From the NCBI GenBank assembly GCA_963643985.1, contig CAVINP010000066.1:1-11312 (forward strand): a DNA stretch of 11,312 bases, written 5' to 3'. The stretch comes from SFTH01 sp963643985. Lineage in GTDB: Bacteria; Bacillota; Clostridia; Christensenellales; Aristaeellaceae. How positions within the stretch are numbered: the stretch's first letter is position 1; each line of letters begins with the position of its first letter. Position numbers and translations under genes: made by a program. The notes beneath the pieces were generated by a model. It was not told the DNA's origin. It worked only from the letters and a program-made list of their open reading frames with translations, and did not search any database. Below are positions 5,712-11,312 of this stretch, piece after piece.

Positions 5712-5764
5712 TCAATGACATGGCAGGAAAAATGAATGCATACAGACAGATAAACAGGTATAAT
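5712..5764 (+). promoter_or_regulatory. activator-type promoter region of the sugar operon
   Basis: A perfect TATAAT (5759-5764) has no recognisable -35 box; the hexamer at normal distance reads AATGCA-like. That is the pattern of a promoter that needs an activator. Upstream, TnAATG occurs at 5712-5717 and 5733-5738, exactly 21 bp (two helical turns) apart, with the second copy at the -35 position. This is the geometry of AraC-type half-sites, but the shared motif is short, so the operator assignment is tentative. Transcription would start near 5771, leaving a leader of about 60 nt. Confidence 0.5.
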
Positions 5765-5832
5765 GGTGGCAGAAAAAGAACAAAGCGAGGCATGCGCGAG
5801 TTCACGCGAGATTCTGAGGGAACAGGAGAAAG

Positions 5833-8800
5833 ATGATGAGAAAAGCAACCGTATGTGAAAAACTCATAACGATTCCCACCTACGCGGCGGGAGAGATGGA
5901 AAAGAATCCCATCTTCCTTGAAAAGCGAGCCTATCAGGGCTCTTCGGGCAAAGTTTATCCCCTGCAGATCTGTGAAAGCGTCAGCGAGAAAAAGGAAGAT
6001 AAGACGTACAAGGCCGTTATACTTGAGAACGACTATCTATACGTCATGGTATTGCCGGAACTGGGCGGGCGCATTCAGCGTGCGCTGGACAAGACGAACG
6101 GCTACGACTTTGTGTACTACAACCATGTGATCAAGCCCGCGTTGGTGGGTCTGACCGGGCCGTGGATTTCCGGCGGCATCGAATTCAACTGGCCGCAGCA
6201 TCACCGCCCCTCGACTTTCCTGCCGGTGGACTACAGGTATCGCGAAAATGCGGACGGCTCGGCAACGGTCGTACTGGGCGAGACGGATCGCATGTACGGC
6301 ACCAAGGTGAACGCCTCCATCACGCTGTATCCGGACAAGGCTTACATCGAAATTCGGGGTCAGCTGTTCAACCCCACGGATTATCCCCAGACGTTTTTGT
6401 GGTGGGCGAATCCCGCGGTGCCGGTCAATGACCGCACCTTCTCGGTATTTCCGCCGGACGTGAACGCCGTAATGGATCACGGCAAGCGTGCGGTGTCCAC
6501 CTATCCGATCGCCACGGGCGAGTACTACAAGGTGGACTACTCCGCAGGCGTTGATATTTCCCGCTATAAAAATATCCGCGTGCCCACCTCCTACATGGCG
6601 GCTCATTCGGATTTTGACTTTGTGGGCAATTTTGATGAGGGCCGGGATGCGGGTCTTCTGCACGTGGCGGATCATCACATCAGCCCCGGCAAGAAGCAGT
6701 GGACCTGGGGCTGCGGTGACTTCGGCAAGACCTGGGATCGCAACCTGACGGATGAGGATGGCCCCTACATTGAGCTGATGACGGGCGTCTACTGTGACAA
6801 CCAGCCTGACTTTACCTGGCTGAAGCCGCATGAAGAGAAAAACTTCGTGCAGTACTTCATGCCCTACAAGACGGTGGGACACGTCAGCAACGCCACCCGG
6901 GATGCCGTGGTGGGCGTGGACATGCTCGACGCAAACGGCAACGTGCTCGAAAACGCGCCCTTCGCCAGCGAAAAGCCGGTGCACGGCGTGCGCAGCCGCG
7001 TCAAGGTCTATGTCAGCGGCGAATACCCCGGCGCGCAGGTGATCATATGCTGCGGCGGAAAAGAAATTGATCGCAAGAGCGTCGATCTCAACCCGCGCGA
7101 GGCCTTCACGGATGAGGTGGACGCTCTGTCTGACTACACGATTCGCGTGACAACCTCGGACGGCAGGACGCTGTGCGCGTACAAGGAATACATCAAGCAG
7201 GTGCAGCCGATCCCCGAGCCGGCCGAGGTCATGAAAAAGCCGGAGGAGATCCTCTCTCTGGAAGAGCTTTACCTGGCGGGGCTTCATCTGGAACAGTATC
7301 GTCACGCGACTTTTGAACCGGCGGACTACTACCGCGAGGGTCTGCGCAGAGATCCCACGGACATTCGCCTGAACGATGCCTACGGCCTATACCTGCTGCG
7401 CCACGCGCAGGTGAAGGAGAGCGTGCCGTACTTCAAGGCAGCCATCAAAAAGCAGACGTGGCGCAACCCCAACCCCTATTCGGGTGAGGCTTACGCGCAT
7501 CTCGGTCTGGCCTACGAGCTGTTGAGCGAGACCAGGCAGGCCTACGATGCCTGGTACAAGGCAACGTGGAGCGGCGAGACAGCCGGAAATGCCTACTTCC
7601 ATATGGCTTGCATCTGCGCCCGTGATGGCCGGGACGAGGAAGCGCTGCGCTTTGCGCAGTCGAGTTTGAACCTCAGCTGGCACGACATGAAGGTTCGCGC
7701 CCTGATCGTCGCGCTGCTGGCACGCGGCAAGGACGAAGCGGAGACAAAGCGCTTCATAGAGGAAAGCCTCAACATCGACCCATTGTGCTTCTCCGTCCTC
7801 TATTTCAGCGAGACAGCTGAAAACTTCGTGCGTCTGATGGGTGGACGCCCGGAGAACTATCTGAACCTTGCCTATGACTGGCTCGGCTTCGGCCTGTATA
7901 AAGAGGCAGTCGCGCTGCTTGAGAGCTGCCCGCCCGAGAGCCCGATGAAGTACTACACCATGGCCTATGCACAGTTGGCGATGGGTGATGCGGCGGCAGC
8001 TGTGGCGGCGGCGGAGCGCGGTGAAGAACGCCCGACGGACGGCTGCTTCCCCAACAAGGTGATTGAATGGAAAATCCTGACGCGGGTGATCTGGCTGCCG
8101 GAATCCCAAGGGAAATCCGCTGCGAGGGCGCGTTACTATCTGGGCGAACTGCTCTACGACAAAAAGCAGTACGCAGAGGCGATCGCGCAGTGGCAGACGG
8201 CTGTGACTCAGGCGCCCGATCTTGCGCCGGCGCATCGTAACCTGTCCATCGCATACTACAATCACGGCGATCGCGACCTTGCCGCGGACGCAATCGCGAA
8301 GGCCTGTAAGCTGGAGAAGGAAAACAGCCGCTTCCTCTTGGAACAGGATCAGCTGCTGGCGCGTCTGGACCGTCCCGTAAAGGAACGTCTGGAGAAGCTG
8401 GAAGCGCATCCGGCGCTGCTGCCGAAACGTTACGCACTGATGCTGGCGTATGTCAATCTGCTCAACGCGGACGGTCAGCACGAGAAGGCGCTGGATTTGC
8501 TGACGCACTACACCTTCCATGTCTGGGAGGGCGGCGAAGGCAAGGTCGCTCAGGCATACAAAGACGCGCTGCTCGCACTGGCGCAGCAGGCGCTGGACGC
8601 CGGCGAGGCACGGCAGGCCATCGATTTCGCCGCACGGACGCTGACCTATCCCGAAAACCTCGGTGAAGGCAAGCTGGATAACGTTCCCGATCATCAAGCC
8701 TACTACTTGATGGGCTGCGCTTACCGCGCACTGGGCGAGGAAGAGGCGGCGCGCGAGCACTTCACGAAGGCGACGCTCGGCTCCAGCACGCCGGAGGTAT

Positions 8801-9075
8801 CCCGCTACTACAATGAACAGCCTTCCGATTATATCTACTATCAGGGCTTGGCGTTTTACGCGCTCGGTGAGGTCGAAAAGGCGAAAAAATCCTTCCATCA
8901 GCTCATCATATTCGGTGAGCGACATATCTTCGATAAGGTCGAGGACGATTTCTTCGCGGTCTCTCTGCCCGAGATGGAAGTTTACCGGGTCGATGCTCAA
9001 AAGGAGCATGACGCATACTGCCGCCGCCTGATGAATCTGGGTCAGGAGGGTCTGCGGCAGATACAGAAAAAGTAA
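5833..9075 (+). CDS. DUF5107 domain protein with long TPR region (1080 aa)
   Basis: This is a large cytosolic protein (no signal peptide or membrane segment). Residues about 10-350 match the DUF5107 domain, which is related to the galactose-mutarotase-like fold: VLPELGGR (73-80), GGIEFNWPQHHRP (114-126), WWANPAVPV (190-198), QWTWGCGDFGKTWDRN (289-304) and TGVYCDNQPDFTWLKP (317-332). The many conserved aromatic, His and acidic residues suggest a sugar-binding or catalytic site. Residues about 350-455 look like a beta-sandwich linker. From about 475 to 1050 there are repeated helical pairs of TPR type, the clearest near 552-578, 765-797, 799-829 and 956-981. AGGAG (5824-5828) fits the second ATG (5836) better than 5833, so the protein may be one residue shorter. 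It is first in an operon with a mutarotase-like protein and a dehydrogenase, divergent from an AraC regulator. The biochemical activity is not known to me. Confidence 0.85.
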   Translation: MMRKATVCEKLITIPTYAAGEMEKNPIFLEKRAYQGSSGKVYPLQICESVSEKKEDKTYKAVILENDYLYVMVLPELGGRIQRALDKTNGYDFVYYNHVIKPALVGLTGPWISGGIEFNWPQHHRPSTFLPVDYRYRENADGSATVVLGETDRMYGTKVNASITLYPDKAYIEIRGQLFNPTDYPQTFLWWANPAVPVNDRTFSVFPPDVNAVMDHGKRAVSTYPIATGEYYKVDYSAGVDISRYKNIRVPTSYMAAHSDFDFVGNFDEGRDAGLLHVADHHISPGKKQWTWGCGDFGKTWDRNLTDEDGPYIELMTGVYCDNQPDFTWLKPHEEKNFVQYFMPYKTVGHVSNATRDAVVGVDMLDANGNVLENAPFASEKPVHGVRSRVKVYVSGEYPGAQVIICCGGKEIDRKSVDLNPREAFTDEVDALSDYTIRVTTSDGRTLCAYKEYIKQVQPIPEPAEVMKKPEEILSLEELYLAGLHLEQYRHATFEPADYYREGLRRDPTDIRLNDAYGLYLLRHAQVKESVPYFKAAIKKQTWRNPNPYSGEAYAHLGLAYELLSETRQAYDAWYKATWSGETAGNAYFHMACICARDGRDEEALRFAQSSLNLSWHDMKVRALIVALLARGKDEAETKRFIEESLNIDPLCFSVLYFSETAENFVRLMGGRPENYLNLAYDWLGFGLYKEAVALLESCPPESPMKYYTMAYAQLAMGDAAAAVAAAERGEERPTDGCFPNKVIEWKILTRVIWLPESQGKSAARARYYLGELLYDKKQYAEAIAQWQTAVTQAPDLAPAHRNLSIAYYNHGDRDLAADAIAKACKLEKENSRFLLEQDQLLARLDRPVKERLEKLEAHPALLPKRYALMLAYVNLLNADGQHEKALDLLTHYTFHVWEGGEGKVAQAYKDALLALAQQALDAGEARQAIDFAARTLTYPENLGEGKLDNVPDHQAYYLMGCAYRALGEEEAAREHFTKATLGSSTPEVSRYYNEQPSDYIYYQGLAFYALGEVEKAKKSFHQLIIFGERHIFDKVEDDFFAVSLPEMEVYRVDAQKEHDAYCRRLMNLGQEGLRQIQKK

Positions 9076-9103
9076 GAGTTGCGACTGCTGCGGTGAGAAC
9101 GGT

Positions 9104-10027
9104 ATGAAGCAAGATAAATTTATGGGTGCTGATTGCGTCGTTCTGGAGAATGATGACGTGCGGGCGGTGATACTGCCCGCACACGGCGGAAAGGCCGTCT
9201 CCCTGATGCTGAAGGAAAACGGCTTTGAGTGCCTGTTTCAAAACCCCAAGCCCGCGTTCACCCGAGCCTGCCCGGGAGATGATTTCTCCGATTTTGAAGC
9301 CTGTGGCTTTGATGACGCTTTCCCCACCGTCGATGCCTGCGAGGTGAACGTAGGCGAGCGCACGGTCCCCTACCCGGATCACGGAGAAATCTGGTCGGCT
9401 GTGTTTGATTGGGCCTGCGAGGGCGACGTGCTTCATCTCAGGTATGAAAGCGAGCTGTTAGGCTACGTCTACGAGAAAACCTGGTCCACGCAGAGGCATT
9501 CTCTCGTGTGTGCATACAGGATATACAACCCGACTGCGTCTGACATTCCGGCCATATGGACCTGTCACTGCCTCATGCGCCCCGAAGAGGGCATGCACCT
9601 GATTGTGCCCGAGGGCATGGACAGAGTGGAGAACGTCTTTTCAAATGATTGGCTGGGCGAGGCCGGGCGGATATTGAACTATCCGCTGACAAATGGCCCC
9701 CGAGGCGCGGTGGATTTGTCGAAAATGCCTCCGGACGGTCAGCTGAAGTACTACTTCGTCTCGCCTCTCAAGGATGGCCGGTGCGGATACCGCTATGAGG
9801 CCTCGAGCGTTGAGGTGACGCTTTGCTATGACGCGAAGCGCCTGCCCTACCTGGGCTTCTGGGCAACGGGCGGCGCGTATCGCGGAGATCGCAACTGCGC
9901 ACTGGAGCCTGCCAACGGCTATTTCGACAGCATACCCGTAGCGGCCTCAAAGGGACGCTGTCCCGTGTTGCACGCGGGCGAAACCTGGGAGTTCAAACTG
10001 AAACTGAATGTGGACAGGTTTCAGTAA
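9104..10027 (+). CDS. galactose-mutarotase-like (aldose 1-epimerase-like) protein
   Basis: A 307-residue cytosolic protein of the galactose-mutarotase-like fold; aldose 1-epimerase relatives interconvert sugar anomers, and other members bind or cleave sugars. Visible motifs are VLENDDVRAVILPAHGGK (13-30), a usual first strand pair of this fold, PDHGEIW (91-97), resembling the mutarotase His-Gly-Trp region, WTCHC (152-156) with a possible active-site histidine, and ALEPANGYFDSI (266-277), whose Glu268 lies where the catalytic base of mutarotases is found. Its first motif block aligns without gaps with the DUF5107 protein just upstream. The start is ATG 9104 with a moderate site (GGTGAG, 9092-9097), 28 bases after the preceding stop, so it is the same operon. 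Whether it is a true epimerase or another enzyme on this fold is undecided. Confidence 0.75.
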   Translation: MKQDKFMGADCVVLENDDVRAVILPAHGGKAVSLMLKENGFECLFQNPKPAFTRACPGDDFSDFEACGFDDAFPTVDACEVNVGERTVPYPDHGEIWSAVFDWACEGDVLHLRYESELLGYVYEKTWSTQRHSLVCAYRIYNPTASDIPAIWTCHCLMRPEEGMHLIVPEGMDRVENVFSNDWLGEAGRILNYPLTNGPRGAVDLSKMPPDGQLKYYFVSPLKDGRCGYRYEASSVEVTLCYDAKRLPYLGFWATGGAYRGDRNCALEPANGYFDSIPVAASKGRCPVLHAGETWEFKLKLNVDRFQ

Positions 10028-10101
10028 AGGCGGTAATCGGCGAAACAACATGCCGAATAAATCCAATATACCACATTAAAACATGAAAGGAAGAAACAAG
10101 A
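10028..10101 (+). other. spacer before the dehydrogenase gene
   Basis: The 74-base spacer contains a short inverted repeat CGGC/GCCG (10-base loop, no T tract) and the ribosome site AAAGGAAG (10086-10093). I see neither a terminator nor a convincing promoter, so the dehydrogenase gene is probably co-transcribed with the two upstream genes. Confidence 0.4.
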
Positions 10102-11172
10102 ATGAACAAGAAGATGTTGGGCGCAATCCTGCCCGGAAACAGCACTGCCGTACTGCAGGAGTTCGACGTACCCAAGCCCGGCCATGGCCAGGTGCTGATC
10201 AAGACAAAGGCTTCTACGATTTGCGGCTCGGATATCCGCTTCATCTACCGCAAGCATCTCGAGAGCGAAGGTCCCTCCGCATACCTGCCCGACGTCGTCT
10301 GCGGCCACGAGCCCTGCGGCATCATCGTCGAGGAAGGCGAAGGCCTCAAGCGCTTCAAGAAAGGCGACCGCGTCATCGTGTACCATATCTCCGGTTGCGG
10401 CGTGTGCTATGACTGCCGTCGCGGCTATTACATCTCCTGCAAAAGCCCGCAGCGTCGCGCCTACGGCTGGCAGCGCAGCGGCGGCATGGCCCCCTATGTG
10501 CTCTGCGACGAGAAGGATCTGATCCTGCTGCCCGATGAACTGAGCTATGAGGACGGCGCTCAGGTGGCCTGCGGCTTCGGAACGACCTACGAAGCGCTGA
10601 TGAAGGTGGGCGTTTCCGGCAACGATCGCGTGCTGGTGACCGGTCTTGGCCCGGTGGGCATGGCTACTCTGATGCTCGCCAAGGCCATGGGCTGTGACAT
10701 GACCATCGGCTGCGACGTGAACGAAGAGCGCATGAAGATCGCCAAGGAGCTCGGCCTTGCCGACTATGTGTTCAACTCCTCCGATCCCGAGGCCTGCCAG
10801 AAGGAAATCATGGCTGTCACGAACGGCTTTGGCTGCGAACGCGCCGTCGACTGCTCCTCCAACAATTCTGCCCGCGCTATGGCAATCCGCTGCACCCGCG
10901 AGTGGGGCAAGATGGTCATGGTCGGCGAAGGCAACGACGTCACCTTCAATCCTTCCCCGGACATCATGCACGGTCAGAAGACGATCTACGGCACCTGGGT
11001 CACCTCTCTGTGGCGTATGGAAGAGCTGGTGGAGCGCCTCGCCCGCTGGGGCCTGCATCCGGACAAACTCATCACCCATCGCTTTGAGCTGAAGGATGTC
11101 GACAAGGCTTACGCCCTGATGGCCTCCGGCAAGTGCGGCAAGGTCGCTATCGTCTACCCCGAGGACAAATAA
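10102..11172 (+). CDS. zinc-dependent medium-chain dehydrogenase
   Basis: A 356-residue NAD(P)-dependent oxidoreductase of the zinc-binding medium-chain family that includes sorbitol and threonine dehydrogenases; it oxidises an alcohol or reduces a carbonyl. Catalytic zinc residues are visible as C41 and H69-E70 (GHE), with C157 as a possible third ligand. A structural zinc site is complete with C99, C102, C105 and C113. The Rossmann motif GLGPVG (181-186) is followed by D205 in CDVNEER, an acidic residue that usually favours NAD over NADP. The start is ATG 10102 with AAAGGAAG eight bases upstream. Last gene of the AraC-linked operon and followed by a terminator. Substrate unknown; context suggests a sugar, polyol or glycoside hydroxyl. 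All expected residues are present, so it should be active. Confidence 0.88.
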   Translation: MNKKMLGAILPGNSTAVLQEFDVPKPGHGQVLIKTKASTICGSDIRFIYRKHLESEGPSAYLPDVVCGHEPCGIIVEEGEGLKRFKKGDRVIVYHISGCGVCYDCRRGYYISCKSPQRRAYGWQRSGGMAPYVLCDEKDLILLPDELSYEDGAQVACGFGTTYEALMKVGVSGNDRVLVTGLGPVGMATLMLAKAMGCDMTIGCDVNEERMKIAKELGLADYVFNSSDPEACQKEIMAVTNGFGCERAVDCSSNNSARAMAIRCTREWGKMVMVGEGNDVTFNPSPDIMHGQKTIYGTWVTSLWRMEELVERLARWGLHPDKLITHRFELKDVDKAYALMASGKCGKVAIVYPEDK

Positions 11173-11189
11173 GTGAATAAACCGTAGGC

Positions 11190-11241
11190 AAAAACATGGG
11201 GCTGCGGAAGAATATAGCGTGCTTCCGCAGTCCCTGTTTTT
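11190..11241. terminator. bidirectional terminator between convergent genes
   Basis: CTGCGGAAG pairs perfectly with CTTCCGCAG around an 11-base loop, and the stem continues through GGG/CCC to AAAACA/TGTTTT with one bulged T and one wobble. Five T residues follow on the plus strand (11237-11241), and the A run at 11190-11194 gives the same on the minus strand. It serves both the dehydrogenase gene and the convergent partial gene. Confidence 0.9.
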
Positions 11242-11243
11242 GG

Positions 11244-11312
11244 TTATAATACCTTCGCCTTGAAGCTCAGTTTCGCTCTGCTGTTGTCCTTGGCCGTTAC
11301 CGTGATGGTTGC
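11244..11312 (-). CDS. C-terminal end of a probable bacterial Ig-like (Big_2-type) protein, partial
   Basis: On the minus strand an open frame enters from the window edge and stops at TAA 11244-11246, just before the shared terminator. The 22 visible residues, beginning ATITVTAKDNS and ending LSFKAKVL, have the alternating strand pattern of the last beta strands of a bacterial Ig-like domain; the ATITVTA-type sequence is typical of Big_2 repeats in secreted or surface proteins of Clostridia. Only this tail is visible, so the size and function of the whole gene are unknown, and the family call is by appearance. Confidence 0.55.
   Translation of the reverse strand, partial: ATITVTAKDNSRAKLSFKAKVL

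Noticed and set aside
7387..9009. Minus-strand frame of 540 codons across the TPR region
   Set aside because: Shadow of the DUF5107-TPR gene; the plus-strand frame has clear domain motifs, start, ribosome site and operon context, while this one has none. The 422-codon minus frame at 6037-7305 is rejected for the same reason.
10021..11079. Minus-strand frame of 352 codons across the dehydrogenase
   Set aside because: Antisense to a gene with complete zinc and NAD motifs; no recognisable domain.

Overview
The window looks like chromosomal DNA from a member of the Clostridia (Bacillota), probably gut-associated. The reasons are the ylxM-ffh-rpsP-khpA gene string (typical of Bacillota), a class II fructose-bisphosphate aldolase, strong Shine-Dalgarno sites, sigma-A promoters close to consensus, moderately GC-rich coding sequence with AT-rich spacers, and a locus encoding a DUF5107-TPR protein. 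The genus cannot be read from the sequence.

Left part (1-1050): a complete tRNA-Thr(GGT) on the minus strand with its own promoter. Next to it is a gene-free stretch containing a strikingly self-complementary block (173-309). It folds as a near-perfect three-way junction and is the best candidate here for an unannotated structured RNA; a G-U/C-A asymmetry favours minus-strand transcription. A perfect-consensus promoter (TTGACA-17-TATAAT) then drives a 78-residue protein of unknown function through a structured leader, ending at a strong terminator.

Central part (1050-4660): housekeeping genes. fba (glycolysis) has its own extended -10 promoter. ylxM-ffh-rpsP-khpA (SRP GTPase and its HTH partner, ribosomal protein S16, KH-domain RNA-binding protein) runs from a second perfect-consensus promoter whose -35 box lies inside a perfect 12-bp inverted repeat. 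That repeat also looks like the terminator of fba. The operon ends at a terminator just after khpA, without the rimM-trmD-rplS genes that often follow.

Right part (4680-11241): an accessory sugar-metabolism locus. A minus-strand AraC-family regulator is divergent from three plus-strand genes: a 1080-residue DUF5107 plus TPR protein, a 307-residue galactose-mutarotase-like protein, and a zinc-dependent medium-chain dehydrogenase. The first two share an ungapped N-terminal motif block, so two related mutarotase-fold proteins lie side by side with a sugar/polyol-type dehydrogenase. No transporter, kinase or recognised glycosidase is present, and none of the products has a signal peptide. An intracellular, ligand-induced pathway for a carbohydrate or glycoside derivative is the most reasonable inference; the substrate is unknown. 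The locus ends at a bidirectional terminator shared with a convergent gene, of which only the last 22 codons (bacterial Ig-like in appearance) are inside the window.

No insertion sequence, CRISPR array, rRNA or replication origin was seen.
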